Assembly: GCF_009729205.1 (NCBI RefSeq)
Contig: NZ_VTHB01000001.1
Coordinates: 992,001-1,056,000 of the forward strand
Origin: Mycobacteroides sp. CBMA 271
GTDB taxonomy: Bacteria > Actinomycetota > Actinomycetes > Mycobacteriales > Mycobacteriaceae
Reading direction: 5' to 3'
Length of the DNA stretch: 64,000 bases
Part shown: in pieces, positions 44,591-53,855 of the stretch
Layout of the letters: every line of letters begins with the position of its first letter
How positions within the stretch are numbered: position 1 is the stretch's first letter
Made by a program: the position numbers and the translations under genes
Notes under the pieces: generated by a model
Seen by the model: only the letters and a program-made list of their open reading frames with translations
What the model was told of the DNA's origin: nothing
Databases searched by the model: none

Positions 44591-44629
44591 GCGCGCTCCT
44601 TACGTTTTCGCGACACGTGAACGGTAGTC

Positions 44630-44641
44630 GACCGTACGGTC
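44630..44641. promoter_or_regulatory. 12-bp perfect palindrome overlapping a -10 box
   Basis: GACCGTACGGTC (44630-44641); a further ACGGT half-site lies at 44621-44625. The palindrome contains TACGGT (44635-44640), a leaderless-type -10 box 6 nt before the ATG at 44647. A repressor binding here would block that promoter. The regulator is not encoded next door. Confidence 0.5.
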
Positions 44642-44646
44642 ATTCC

Positions 44647-45888
44647 ATGGCGGCGAATCTCATCTCGGGCTCCTGTGATGCACGGTTCGGCCAGGTGCGC
44701 GAGGAGTTCGAACGAAATTTCGTCGAGCGCGGCGAATTGGGCGCCGCGGTCTGCGTGATGGTGGACGGTGAGGTCGTCGTCGAGCTGTGGGGTGGATCCG
44801 CCGACGAGGCCGGCACCCCCTGGTCCGCGGCCACCATCGTGCCGGTCTACTCCTGCACCAAGGGCGCCACGGCGCTGTCGGCCCACGTCCTCGCCGACCG
44901 AGGCCAGCTGGACTTCGATGCCCCGGTGGCAACCTATTGGCCGGAATTCGCCCAGAACGGCAAGGCGGATATCCCCGTGCGCATGCTGCTCAACCATCAA
45001 GCGGGCCTGGCCGCGATACGAGAAACGCTGCCCGACAAGGGGTACGCCGACTGGGACCTGATCGTCGGCCTGCTCGCGGCGCAGGAACCACTGTGGGAAC
45101 CGGGCACCCGTTCGGGCTATCACGCACTGACCATCGGGCATCTCGTCGGGGAGGTGGTCCGCCGGATTACCGGGCAGACCCTGGGTCAGTACTTCCGCGA
45201 GACCGTCGCGGAGCCGCTCGGCGCCGACGTCTGGATCGGCCTACCCGAGGACGAGGAGCATCGCGTCGCGCAGTCCATCGCCGCCGACATCCCGGCCGAT
45301 CTGGAGCAGCTCCCCGCCTTCTTCCGCACGGCCCTCACCGATCCGACGTCGATCCCCGGAATGATCGTGCTCAACTCCGGTGGCTTCCTGCTCCCGACAG
45401 CCACCGCGGAGCGCCAGATCAATACCCGCGAGTTTCATGCCGCCGAAATCCCCGCGGTCAACGGCCTCTCCAACGGTCTCGGGCTAGCCACCATGTACCG
45501 CCCCTTGGCGCTCGACGGCAGCGTCGACGGGGTACGCCTCCTCGACAGGGCGCAGATTGTGCAGATGGCGCAGGTGACTTCGGCCTCTGCGATCGACGCA
45601 ACCATCGGTGTCCCCACGCGCTGGACGCTGGGATTTCACACCGGCATCGACAACCGCGCATTGGGCGCGGGCAGCAGCCTCATTCTGGCGCCGGGCGCAT
45701 TTGGGCATTGCGGCATGGGTGGATCGGCAGGTTTCGCGGACCCGGGTGCACGAATGTCCTTCGGCTACACCATGACCAAACAGGGCACCGCCATCGTCGT
45801 CGACTCCCGAGCGCAGTCTTTGATCAACGCCGCCTATCGCAGCCTGGGGTACCGGGACTGCGGCGGATTCTGGCTTGCACAGGACTAG
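44647..45888 (+). CDS. Serine beta-lactamase-fold hydrolase (class C-like esterase family)
   Basis: 413 residues from the ATG at 44647. SxxK is SCTK (Ser69-Lys72); the HCGMGGSAGFAD region gives the third (HxG) motif; the middle Tyr is probably in SGYHALTIG. These match the beta-lactamase/transpeptidase-like esterase family (LipE/EstB-like), which usually cleaves esters rather than beta-lactams. No signal peptide. The stop overlaps the convergent HxlR gene in CTAG. The longer frame to 44467 runs through the divergent secreted-protein gene. Confidence 0.86.
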   Translation: MAANLISGSCDARFGQVREEFERNFVERGELGAAVCVMVDGEVVVELWGGSADEAGTPWSAATIVPVYSCTKGATALSAHVLADRGQLDFDAPVATYWPEFAQNGKADIPVRMLLNHQAGLAAIRETLPDKGYADWDLIVGLLAAQEPLWEPGTRSGYHALTIGHLVGEVVRRITGQTLGQYFRETVAEPLGADVWIGLPEDEEHRVAQSIAADIPADLEQLPAFFRTALTDPTSIPGMIVLNSGGFLLPTATAERQINTREFHAAEIPAVNGLSNGLGLATMYRPLALDGSVDGVRLLDRAQIVQMAQVTSASAIDATIGVPTRWTLGFHTGIDNRALGAGSSLILAPGAFGHCGMGGSAGFADPGARMSFGYTMTKQGTAIVVDSRAQSLINAAYRSLGYRDCGGFWLAQD

Positions 45889-46322
45889 CCACCGTCGATA
45901 ACGGTCGTCTCCGCCGGGGTCAGCTGCCGCCCGTCGGCCGCACGTAATTCGAACCGTCGCAGCGGACGAGATGCCTCGCGATCGACGAGAGTGGCGCGCG
46001 GCTCCCCTGGGGCGAAACAGAATTCGTCGCTCCACTGCCGCAGCGCAACGAGGACCGGGAACAAGCCTCGCCCCTTATCCGTCAGCTGGTATTCGTGGCG
46101 GGCTCCGGCGGGGACCATCTCCAGGATGTCGTTGTCCACCAACGTCCCCAGGCGGGACGCCAAGATGTTCTTCGCGAGCCCGAGACTCTTCTGAAACTCC
46201 CCGAACCTGCGGAGTCCGTCGAACGCGTCACGAACGATCAGCAGTGACCAGCCGTCCCCGACCTCACCGAGCGGCCTGGCCAACGTGCAACTCGATTCCG
46301 CGTGACCGGCGCGACCTACCAT
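45885..46322 (-). CDS. HxlR-family transcriptional regulator
   Basis: 145 residues from the ATG at 46322, with GAAGGGG 6 nt upstream (an ATG at 46343 is also in frame). The HxlR winged helix is clear: CTLARPLGEVGDGWSLLIVRDA (N-terminal Cys plus helix), RFGEFQKSLGLAKNILASRL recognition helix, and a wing ending in YQLTDKGRGLFPVL. Divergent from an MFS transporter gene across a 27-bp inverted repeat, so it probably represses that transporter. Confidence 0.88.
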   Translation of the reverse strand: MVGRAGHAESSCTLARPLGEVGDGWSLLIVRDAFDGLRRFGEFQKSLGLAKNILASRLGTLVDNDILEMVPAGARHEYQLTDKGRGLFPVLVALRQWSDEFCFAPGEPRATLVDREASRPLRRFELRAADGRQLTPAETTVIDGG

Positions 46323-46348
46323 CGTCAACCCCTTCGGTTGCATTATGA

Positions 46349-46375
46349 AACCATTCGTGGCATCCTCGAATGGTT
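46349..46375. promoter_or_regulatory. 27-bp inverted repeat, likely HxlR operator
   Basis: AACCATTCG (46349-46357), 9 bp, CGAATGGTT (46367-46375): perfect 9-bp arms in the 86-nt gap between divergent HxlR and MFS genes. TGAAACCA also recurs on each side. Strong candidate for the HxlR binding site. Confidence 0.65.
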
Positions 46376-46408
46376 GCGAAGTGAAACCAATGCTACTCAG
46401 GAGCTCGC

Positions 46409-47695
46409 GTGCTGACCAGACCCGTCATCGTCTTGTTCTCGATTGCCAGCGGGCTCGCGGTAGCGACCATCTACTTTTCTCAACCACTCCTCGACACCAT
46501 CGGCGATCAATTCGCCTTGCCCACGGCACAAGTCGGCGTCGTGCTCACCGTCACCCAAGTCGGATACGCCGGCGGATTGCTGCTCATCGTGCCCCTCGGC
46601 GACGTTATGGACCAGCGCCGGCTCATCATCGGACAGACGCTGCTGTTGGGGGCATCGTTGATTGCCACGGCGATATCGCCGAACGCGTGGACGTTCCTGC
46701 TGAGCATCACGATGGTGGGCGCACTCGCAGTGGTGACCCAGGTGATGGTCACCTACACCGCCGCGCATGCCGCGCCGCAGCGGCAGGGATGGGCCGTCGG
46801 CATCGTGACCGGCGGAATCATCAGCGGAATCCTGTTGGCACGCACGGTATCCGGCGCACTCACCGACCTACTCGGGTGGCGATCGGTATATGTGGTGGCC
46901 GCCGTTGCCACGGTCTTCATGGCCGCGCTACTGGCACGCGCCCTGCCGAAATCCGGTCCTGCCCACAACACGCTGCCCTACCGCCGGCTGCTCGTCTCGA
47001 CGCTACGACTCCTGCGTGATGAGCCAGTGCTGCGTTCCCGGGCCATCATCGCGATGCTCATCTTCGCCGCCATCACCGTACTGCTGACGCCCATGGTGCT
47101 ACCTCTGACGTCAGCTCCATATCGTCTGTCGCACACCGAAGTCGGATTGTTCGGCCTGGCCGGAGCCGCGGGCGCGCTGGGCGCGTTCAAAGCCGGGTCG
47201 TGGTGCGACAGGGGTCATGCTCGCCGGGTGACCGGCATCGGCCTGACGTTGATGCTGGCCGCCTGGGCATTCGCGGCCACCCTGCCCTGGTCCCTGCTCG
47301 GGCTGGCCGTCGCGGTCGTGATCATTGACTTCGGCCTGCAGTCGGTGCATGTGGCGAACCAAAGCCTGATTTACCGCCTGGACACCGAACTCCATGGGCG
47401 TCTGACGGCCGCGTACATGACGTTCTATTCCATCGGGAGCGCCACCGGCGCCATCGCATCGACATGGGTGTACTCGGCCCACGGATGGACCGCAGTGTGC
47501 CTGCTCGGAGCCACCATCAGCCTTGGCGCACTGGGCTATTGGATCGGAAACAGCACCCGCTCGGGTATGGCGGGCGCACCCCGGCGACGCGCCTCATCAG
47601 CAATTACAGCGAGCAGCCCACCAATACCGGCTCAGGGACCAACCGAACCCCGAAGGCGTCCAGCACCCCGTCGCGCACGGTCCGAGCGAGTCTGA
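46409..47695 (+). CDS. MFS transporter
   Basis: 428 residues starting at a GTG with CAGGAG 5 nt upstream. About 12 membrane helices; the loop motif after the second helix is [13 protein letters not shown]. The style ([19 protein letters not shown]) fits drug or sugar efflux permeases. The last 45 residues are hydrophilic and basic and overlap the 3' end of murB by 92 nt in a convergent arrangement. Its divergent neighbour is an HxlR regulator, suggesting inducible export. Confidence 0.9.
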   Translation: MLTRPVIVLFSIASGLAVATIYFSQPLLDTIGDQFALPTAQVGVVLTVTQVGYAGGLLLIVPLGDVMDQRRLIIGQTLLLGASLIATAISPNAWTFLLSITMVGALAVVTQVMVTYTAAHAAPQRQGWAVGIVTGGIISGILLARTVSGALTDLLGWRSVYVVAAVATVFMAALLARALPKSGPAHNTLPYRRLLVSTLRLLRDEPVLRSRAIIAMLIFAAITVLLTPMVLPLTSAPYRLSHTEVGLFGLAGAAGALGAFKAGSWCDRGHARRVTGIGLTLMLAAWAFAATLPWSLLGLAVAVVIIDFGLQSVHVANQSLIYRLDTELHGRLTAAYMTFYSIGSATGAIASTWVYSAHGWTAVCLLGATISLGALGYWIGNSTRSGMAGAPRRRASSAITASSPPIPAQGPTEPRRRPAPRRARSERV

Positions 47696-48734
47696 GCAAT
47701 TCGCCGGTGCTTCCGCCCCCGCGATGCGTCAGCGCCAGTGCGTGTTTCGTCGATACCCGCACCGCCGACCGTTCCCCCGGGTAACCCTTGACGAACCCTG
47801 CCCGTTCTACCAGCCAGCCCGCTGAGAGCTTCACCCCGTCCTGGGCCGGATACTGCGGCACCGCGACATCAGGCCCCAATCGACCATGCACACGCGCCCG
47901 GACGCCATCCAGATCTCTCTGGGCAATAACGGGATTGGTGAAGAATGAGCCAACGCTCCAGGTGTCGTGGTCGGATGCGTCGAGCACCATGCCCTTGCGC
48001 CGCCGTAGAACAAGCACCGCCTCACGGACCGCCAGCGCGTCGGTACGGTCCCCTTGCGTCACCCCAAGCTCCTTGGCCAACTCCGGGTAGCGGATCGGCG
48101 AGCTGAGCCCGTCGGCGGTCAAGCCGAACTCGACCTCCAACACCACGCGCGCATCGGCGCCCTTGAAAAGGCTTGTGCGATAGCCGAATCCCAACTCCCC
48201 GGGCTCATACCAGCGCACCACCCCGGTCGCCCGGTCCAGCACGCGGACGCGTCGCAGCAGCGAGGCGACCTCGACGCCGTAGGCGCCCACGTTCTGCACG
48301 GGCGTGGCGCCGGCGGTCCCGGGGATTCCCGAGAGGCATTCCAGTCCACCGAGACCCGCCCGCATCGAGAGCGCCACCACCTCATCCCAATTGGCCCCCG
48401 CGTCCGCGCGCAGAATCGGCCCGTCCACCGTGACACCGGCGGAGGCAATGTGCACCACCGCGAGGTCCGGAAGATCGTCGGCCAGCACTACATTCGAGCC
48501 ACCGGCGAGCAGCAGCGTGGAATGTCCGTCGAGCGCCGCCAATGCGCCCACCACTTGAGCACTGCTGTCGCAGCGAATGAGCGTCGACGCCACCGGCCCC
48601 AGCCGCAACGTCGTCAACGCGGCAAGCGGAGCATCGTCGGTCACAACGGCACCGAGGTCCTCGATCTCCGCGCGCGTTGTTCCAGGCAAGCCCACGGGCC
48701 GTAACGGTAGCCTTGCCACCCATGGCCCGCTCAT
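47604..48734 (-). CDS. murB: UDP-N-acetylmuramate dehydrogenase MurB
   Basis: 376 residues if the ATG at 48734 is used. FAD-binding motifs ([44 protein letters not shown]) and the C-terminal active-site region ([26 protein letters not shown]) are typical. It reduces UDP-GlcNAc-enolpyruvate to UDP-MurNAc. The 5' end is head-to-head with the DUF2505 gene: the ATG at 48734 overlaps the divergent start by 13 nt, while a GTG at 48719 would avoid it. Upstream frame to 48860 is Arg/Pro-rich and unlikely. Confidence 0.93.
   Translation of the reverse strand: MSGPWVARLPLRPVGLPGTTRAEIEDLGAVVTDDAPLAALTTLRLGPVASTLIRCDSSAQVVGALAALDGHSTLLLAGGSNVVLADDLPDLAVVHIASAGVTVDGPILRADAGANWDEVVALSMRAGLGGLECLSGIPGTAGATPVQNVGAYGVEVASLLRRVRVLDRATGVVRWYEPGELGFGYRTSLFKGADARVVLEVEFGLTADGLSSPIRYPELAKELGVTQGDRTDALAVREAVLVLRRRKGMVLDASDHDTWSVGSFFTNPVIAQRDLDGVRARVHGRLGPDVAVPQYPAQDGVKLSAGWLVERAGFVKGYPGERSAVRVSTKHALALTHRGGGSTGELLRLARTVRDGVLDAFGVRLVPEPVLVGCSL
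48708..48713 (+). promoter_or_regulatory. Leaderless-type -10 box for DUF2505 gene
   Basis: TAGCCT, 8 nt, then the ATG at 48722; no Shine-Dalgarno in between. Lies inside the 5' end of the divergent murB. Confidence 0.45.
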
Positions 48735-49225
48735 TTGACCTGTCAGTGGAGTACTCCGTCGCCGCCGAGCGAGTCCACGCGGCCTTCGCCGACGAGGCCT
48801 ACTGGAACAAACGACTGGCCGATTCGGGTGCGGACACCGCGACATTGGATTCCTTGACATCCGAGGGCGGCGCCATCGAGATCGTCACCACACAGGTGCT
48901 GCGCAGCGACCGGCTGCCCGGCATCGTGTCGCAGTTTCACCGGGGTGACCTGCAGATTGTTCGCACCGAGAAATGGAGCCCGATCGCCGGGGGCGCCTCC
49001 GACGGCACCGTGATGGGCTCGATCGCGGGCGCGCCCGTCGCCCTGTCCGGCACGTCCCGGCTACATACCACCGATAAGGGATCGCGGCTGGACCTGAAGA
49101 TCAGCGTCGAGGTCAAGATCCCGCTGGTCGGTGGCAAGATCGAGGGCTTCGTCGGCGGGAAACTCATGGACCTGTTGTCGGCCGAACAGCGTTTTACCTC
49201 GGGGTGGATCGCCAGCCACGGCTAA
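48722..49225 (+). CDS. DUF2505/SRPBCC-like protein (Rv0481c ortholog)
   Basis: 167 residues beginning [11 protein letters not shown]. Regular strands ([47 protein letters not shown]) match the DUF2505 family, a SRPBCC-like fold. Position beside murB matches Rv0481c. It is followed by a second family member 10 nt downstream. No function is known to me. Confidence 0.85.
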   Translation: MARSFDLSVEYSVAAERVHAAFADEAYWNKRLADSGADTATLDSLTSEGGAIEIVTTQVLRSDRLPGIVSQFHRGDLQIVRTEKWSPIAGGASDGTVMGSIAGAPVALSGTSRLHTTDKGSRLDLKISVEVKIPLVGGKIEGFVGGKLMDLLSAEQRFTSGWIASHG

Positions 49226-49228
49226 CCT
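49223..49228 (+). promoter_or_regulatory. Leaderless-type -10 box for second DUF2505 gene
   Basis: TAACCT, 7 nt, then the ATG at 49236. It includes the stop codon of the previous gene, so the second paralogue may have its own leaderless promoter. Confidence 0.4.
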
Positions 49229-49235
49229 GGATCAG

Positions 49236-49751
49236 ATGTCCAGGCGCTCGATCTTCACGGTGAACTTCAGTGCTCCGGCCGAGAAGGTCTACCAAGACTT
49301 CTCGAGCCGGGATTATTGGGAAACCCTGATGTCGGCGTACGGATGGATCACCCCGGTCTCGGAGATTCATACCTTCACCGTCAGCGAGCGCGGTATCGAC
49401 GTGGTGGTGAAGCAGAACCTGCCGCGCATCTACCTGCCACCGATCGCGCAAAAGGTGATGCTCACCGACATGGTTATCACCCGGGTGCAGCATTTCGACC
49501 CCTTCGATCAGGCCAAAGGCGCCGTGATGGGTAGCTACGGCGCGTCGGTGCCCGCCGGACCGGGGTCCTTCACCGGAGTGTGCAAGCTGTCCGATACCGA
49601 TCAGGGGTCACAGCTGCGACTGTCCAGCACGTGCAAGGTGTATATCCCGTTCATCGGCGGCAAGCTCGAAGACCTGATCCTGTACCACGTCAACGACCTG
49701 TACCGGGTGGAGGAAGGTTTTATCGCCGACTGGATCTCCAAGCACCACTAG
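49236..49751 (+). CDS. Second DUF2505/SRPBCC-like protein
   Basis: 171 residues, with the same architecture as the preceding gene (SAPAEKVYQDFSSRDYWETL; KVYIPFIGGKLEDLILYHV), so it is a divergent tandem duplicate. The stop overlaps the convergent downstream gene in CTAG (49748-49751). Function unknown. Confidence 0.82.
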   Translation: MSRRSIFTVNFSAPAEKVYQDFSSRDYWETLMSAYGWITPVSEIHTFTVSERGIDVVVKQNLPRIYLPPIAQKVMLTDMVITRVQHFDPFDQAKGAVMGSYGASVPAGPGSFTGVCKLSDTDQGSQLRLSSTCKVYIPFIGGKLEDLILYHVNDLYRVEEGFIADWISKHH

Positions 49752-50827
49752 TAGTCCGATTCGGCGGCCAGCAGCTCCGCGAGGAACGCGTCGGCAGCAG
49801 GTGCGGTCAGCCGGGCGCGTGCGAATGTCCGGACCCGATCGCGCAATTCGCTCGACTCGGCCGCTCCCCCGGCACCCACGCTGACCCGCGTCGCCGACCA
49901 GTCGGTATTCCAGGCCTGCTCCTCCGCGGCGGGCCGACCGTCGACGTCGAACACTGGCAGCACTGCAGCACCATCGGAATCCAACACGCCAAATCCACGA
50001 AACATACTGCAGCGCAACGCGACCGGGATACCCGCGGCCGAATCCGGACCGGATACCGCCGCCCGCACCCGGACAGCGACCGCCGCATCCTCGGCCACGA
50101 TTACCCAGTCGAGATTGTCTTCGGCAGCATCGAAGATCCCCGGCGGCACGTCCGACCAGGCGATGGTCACCGCACCCGCGGCGATTGTGCCCGGCGACGG
50201 TGGCTCGTCGCCGGCACCGGCGACCAGCGCGTAATCCTCGCGCCGCGCGGCTACGACGCCCGGCGCATCCCACCGGAGCCCATACTCGTCGGCCAGGTCG
50301 TGGCATCGTGCCCCGAGCGCCTCCACTCGCTGGTCACGATGAGCACCCAGTGCCGCGCCGTGGAGTGCCAGCAGCCCGGCCACATCGGCGTCCAGGGTGT
50401 CGTCGGTGAAGTAGTCCTCGGCCGCCGCGGTCAGCACCGCGAGCTCGGCGTCGAGCACCGACCGGTCCAGCGCGGTGATGCCGTCGCGGCTGCTGGCGGG
50501 CCACCACCGCCGCAGCCAATGGCCCAACGCCAACCGCCGCAAGGAATCCGTCGACCCGGGCAGCACCGACACCGACGGCAGCTCGATCACAGCTGCCGGA
50601 TCGGCATCGCGCAACGCCTCGACAACGGTGACATGTCCGGCCTCACCCAGCACGCGCCACATCCAATCGGCCCGCGCCACATCGGTGAACACCAGCACCG
50701 GTGGATGCGACGGATCGTCGATGGGCCAGGACAACACTGCACCGCTGATCTCGAGAACGGCCACCGCCGTGACCGGGGCCGGTACAGGACCCGTTGCCCA
50801 CAAACCTGATTCGTTGATCAGCATCAT
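49748..50827 (-). CDS. Protein of unknown function, coupled to the upstream gene
   Basis: 359 residues from the ATG at 50825-50827, which overlaps the upstream stop by 4 nt (ATGA within ATGATG); the longer frame to 50974 lies inside that gene. Rich in Ala/Asp/Glu with short beta-like strands (VTAVAVLEISGAVLSWPIDD, PPVLVFTDVARADWMW); a helical middle (residues about 110-200) with many Asp. No motif of a known family seen. Acidic; no signal or membrane segment. It may form a complex with its partner. Confidence 0.7.
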   Translation of the reverse strand: MMLINESGLWATGPVPAPVTAVAVLEISGAVLSWPIDDPSHPPVLVFTDVARADWMWRVLGEAGHVTVVEALRDADPAAVIELPSVSVLPGSTDSLRRLALGHWLRRWWPASSRDGITALDRSVLDAELAVLTAAAEDYFTDDTLDADVAGLLALHGAALGAHRDQRVEALGARCHDLADEYGLRWDAPGVVAARREDYALVAGAGDEPPSPGTIAAGAVTIAWSDVPPGIFDAAEDNLDWVIVAEDAAVAVRVRAAVSGPDSAAGIPVALRCSMFRGFGVLDSDGAAVLPVFDVDGRPAAEEQAWNTDWSATRVSVGAGGAAESSELRDRVRTFARARLTAPAADAFLAELLAAESDY

Positions 50828-52149
50828 CGCGCGACCTGCAATTCCAGCATGGCCTTGATCTGTTGGCGGTGGTCCAGGCTCACCGAGCGTGCCACCCCTT
50901 CCAGCAGAGAACGCAGCTCGTCGACGTCCGTGCACGATTCCTGCCAGACGTCTCGACCGTGCAATCTGGCCCACAGCCGACTCAGGTAGGGCCGCGCGAA
51001 CGTACCCAGCTCGTCGACAACCCGTTGTTGGCGAGGATCAACCGCCACACCGGCGGTGAGATAACGCCGGGCATGCAACACGTACGCCTCCTTGGCCAGG
51101 CGGGCCTGAACGCGGGCCGACAGCTCATATCGAGGTGTCACCGAGCCCCCCAGGGGATTCAGGTCTGTCGCCACCTCGACCCCGGCGAGCAGCGCGGCCT
51201 GCTTGTCCTCGCTCATCAGACCCCATGGGGCACAAGCCCGATCGACTTCCTCGGCGCACAACATCGGAACGTCGGGCAGCTCGTCGCGGTCCAGCGCCCG
51301 GCGCAGCGTCGCCCGCACCCGGTCGACCACGCTGCGATCGAGTGGACGCTCGCCGTCGGTGTCACCGTCAATGGCCGGAGGCTTTTGCGGCTCAACGGAA
51401 CTCATCCCGATGCCGACAATGGACCACGGCAGGTCGGCCGCTGACCGCACCTTAGCGCCGAGGTTGTATGGAGTCGCATCGGCGACCAGCACCGACCACA
51501 CCCGTTGGCGCGCGGCCTGTTCACTATGGCTGTGCGCGGCACCGAGAACCGTTGTCAGACCGGTGAAGAAGGGGCCCGTTATAGTATCGGCCGGTCGCAC
51601 ATCGCGCCAACTTCGGTCGCGCTGTCGGGCGAGTTTGGCCAGCACGGCGGCATCCTCGACATGATGGTTGAGTACCTCAATCGCAGTGCGGTCGCGGTCG
51701 CGGTGCAAATCGCGCAGCAGCACCGCAACGGCAGGCTGATCCTCAACCTGGGGAACACCTTTAGTGACCGCCAGTTCGAAACACACCGGGAAATACAACT
51801 CCTGAGCGTTCCCTGAGGTGATCCGCTGCCTACGGCGCTCGGCCTTCAGCACTACGAACCAATCTGCCGCGGCCCGTAGCTGCGGGCCGTTTCCAACAAT
51901 CGCCTCGTGTACGTCAGCGGCCACCCCGGGGGCCAGTACCGGTGCCGAGAAGGCGGCATTGCTACGTAACCGCAACACCAGCGGGTCGAGGATCCGCTTC
52001 ACGGTCCTGCGCAACGGTCCGCCGTCCTCGGCACTGAGCACCTCGACCCCGGGGCCTATTGCGCGCCACGCCCTATCGATCACCGCGCGCCGGGGCACCA
52101 CCGATCCCACCGCAGCGGCGGCCTGGGATGTTGCGGACCCGGTGCTCAC
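50824..52149 (-). CDS. Protein of unknown function, first of a coupled pair
   Basis: 441 residues starting at a GTG (52147-52149). Helical overall with many Arg and Asp (DLHRDRDRTAIEVLNHHVED, RVRATLRRALDRDELPDV). No transmembrane segment and no motif I recognise. A conserved-looking stretch is ITGPFFTGLTTVLGAAHSHSE. Divergent from the small 52223 gene. Its stop is the coupling point for the next gene. The neighbouring CHAT/TPR pair on the same strand suggests a common function, but this is inference. Confidence 0.7.
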   Translation of the reverse strand: MSTGSATSQAAAAVGSVVPRRAVIDRAWRAIGPGVEVLSAEDGGPLRRTVKRILDPLVLRLRSNAAFSAPVLAPGVAADVHEAIVGNGPQLRAAADWFVVLKAERRRQRITSGNAQELYFPVCFELAVTKGVPQVEDQPAVAVLLRDLHRDRDRTAIEVLNHHVEDAAVLAKLARQRDRSWRDVRPADTITGPFFTGLTTVLGAAHSHSEQAARQRVWSVLVADATPYNLGAKVRSAADLPWSIVGIGMSSVEPQKPPAIDGDTDGERPLDRSVVDRVRATLRRALDRDELPDVPMLCAEEVDRACAPWGLMSEDKQAALLAGVEVATDLNPLGGSVTPRYELSARVQARLAKEAYVLHARRYLTAGVAVDPRQQRVVDELGTFARPYLSRLWARLHGRDVWQESCTDVDELRSLLEGVARSVSLDHRQQIKAMLELQVAR

Positions 52150-52222
52150 CTCACCAGGGTAATCGTCGACGCGCCGTCAAAAGTTGGGTTCGGTAGCGTC
52201 TGGCCGGGTCGACGCTGTGAAC

Positions 52223-52654
52223 ATGACCATCGGACTGTTTCCCACCCTTGCCAGGGTCTTTGGCGGACATCCCGCCCTATGGCCGGGTCACCGGCACGCA
52301 CCGGTTCACCCCGATGACGAGGCCGACGAGCGTCTCGTGACCATCGCGGAACTCGTGACCGAATTCGACAATCTCCTGATCCGCAAGCGGCTCTTGACCG
52401 GGGCTCATCACGCGGTAATCGGTGCGGGTACCCGCTCCAGCGGCGTGATCACCGGGTTGAGCCCCACCGGATCCGGCCATGAGATCCAGCTGGACCTCAT
52501 GGTGCGCAGGCCGGGTGGCGGCCAGTTCCCCGCCCGCGAAACCGCGGTCATACCCGCGTCCGCGCTACCAAAGATAGCTCCGGGCAGCGTGATCGACGCC
52601 TACTACCGTCCCGGTGACGACAGCATCATCGCGGTGCGCGTGCGCACCAGCTGA
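52223..52654 (+). CDS. Small protein of unknown function
   Basis: 143 residues from the ATG at 52223 (the frame is open back to 52184). Predicted mixed fold: helix (ERLVTIAELVTEFDNLLIRKRLL), then beta strands with AVIGAGTRSSGVITGL, HEIQLDLMVRRPGGG and VIDAYYRPGDDSIIAVRV. It looks like an OB- or beta-barrel-type protein. No membrane segment. It sits alone on the plus strand between the two minus-strand cassettes and ends one base before the CHAT stop. Confidence 0.65.
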   Translation: MTIGLFPTLARVFGGHPALWPGHRHAPVHPDDEADERLVTIAELVTEFDNLLIRKRLLTGAHHAVIGAGTRSSGVITGLSPTGSGHEIQLDLMVRRPGGGQFPARETAVIPASALPKIAPGSVIDAYYRPGDDSIIAVRVRTS

Positions 52655-52655
52655 T

Positions 52656-53855
52656 TCAGCGGGCCCCGTCGACAGCGAAGCTGACCAGCGCCGCCCAATG
52701 CAACGGGCTGGCCGACCGGTCGCCGTCACGCCAGCGCCGCAGCTGGGCCCGTTGCCAGCGGTTCACCGCGCGGCCGGCATCCTCGTCGCGGTGCGCAAGA
52801 TCGACCGCCATGATTGTCTCGGACATGGGATCGCTTGCATAAGAAGCAAATTGCCGGTAAGCCTCGGTCGTCGGCAGAGACCACAGGGTGGCGGTTATCA
52901 GCTCGGCTCCGCCCAGGATCATTGCCGCAGCCAGCCCGGTGGCTTCGTCGAAGCGGTAGTCCCCGCCCGAGGAGCAGGCCAACAACGCGACCCGCGGCGG
53001 ACTCGGAAGACGGGTCGCCATCATGTCCGCTGCCGTTAGCGGATGATCCTCGGCCAGGTGCAGGGCGGCTCGCTCGGCATGGCCGACGGCGCCCTCCGCG
53101 GCGCTTGCGTGCCCCACGTAGAGCAGCCGGGCCGGGTCCTGCGCACACGCCCCGGCCAGCCAGCGGCGGTCGGTATCGGTGCGGCGGAACAGCTCGACCG
53201 GCACGCCGACCGCGGGCAGCACCCGATGCTGCTCCATCAGTTCGCCGAAATGACGGGTCAGCAGGGCATCTGACGCAGGACGGCCCAGCACCGACCCCAA
53301 CGCCGAATCCGGCCGCTGTCCGGGAATCCGCGGGTCCAGTAGCAGCACCGCCGGACCGTGCTGACGATCGGCCCACCGCGCAGGCCGCCGCGGCGCATTA
53401 ACGATGTTCGGCGGCACCGCCATCAGGACATCGACCAGTTCCATCAGCCGAACGCCGTCCTGCCCCGGCATAGCCAGCTGCCCCCACGGGACCCGAGCCA
53501 GTCGCGGACTCGGGGTAACGAACAGGGCCGCCCGCGGCGACGACATACATTCGACTATCAGTGTCCAACCGTCGGCAGCCATGAGCTCGGTTCCGAGCAA
53601 GCGCGCCAGCCCGAGTTCGGCTTCGGGGCTTGCGAAGGCCCCTGTGGTCAAGGCCCGTTCGATGGCGTCGATCGGCGCCTCGAATCCGTTCAGGTCCGGT
53701 AGCGCGGAATGTAGTGCATTGCAAGCCTTTTCCAGAGGATCCTGTTCAAGCACCCAGGTGACCGTGCGCATCGGCTCCCCCACCACCCGCAGGCTCGCAT
53801 AGGTGGCGATGCCGACATCGGCGAATCGCAAGACCAGAGTGGGCGTCACGGCCAT
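52656..53855 (-). CDS. CHAT-domain (caspase-like) protease
   Basis: 399 residues from the ATG at 53853-53855, which has GAGGAG 8 nt upstream inside the preceding gene; a GTG at 53864 is in frame but has no space for a ribosome site. The C-terminal half is a CHAT domain: catalytic His249 in LLYVGHAS and Cys294 in LLACSSGGDY, spaced about 45 residues apart. The last part (LITATLWSLPTTEAYRQF) is the usual CHAT end. The N-terminal half is a beta/helix region without a known motif. CHAT proteases act in bacterial cell-death and immune signalling, activated by partner proteins. It overlaps the TPR gene by 10 nt, so both are co-produced. Confidence 0.85.
   Translation of the reverse strand: MAVTPTLVLRFADVGIATYASLRVVGEPMRTVTWVLEQDPLEKACNALHSALPDLNGFEAPIDAIERALTTGAFASPEAELGLARLLGTELMAADGWTLIVECMSSPRAALFVTPSPRLARVPWGQLAMPGQDGVRLMELVDVLMAVPPNIVNAPRRPARWADRQHGPAVLLLDPRIPGQRPDSALGSVLGRPASDALLTRHFGELMEQHRVLPAVGVPVELFRRTDTDRRWLAGACAQDPARLLYVGHASAAEGAVGHAERAALHLAEDHPLTAADMMATRLPSPPRVALLACSSGGDYRFDEATGLAAAMILGGAELITATLWSLPTTEAYRQFASYASDPMSETIMAVDLAHRDEDAGRAVNRWQRAQLRRWRDGDRSASPLHWAALVSFAVDGAR

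Noticed and set aside
49580..50809. 409-codon plus-strand frame in the unknown-gene region
   Set aside because: Arg/Gln/His-rich shadow; the coupled minus-strand gene has better composition and an ATGA overlap.
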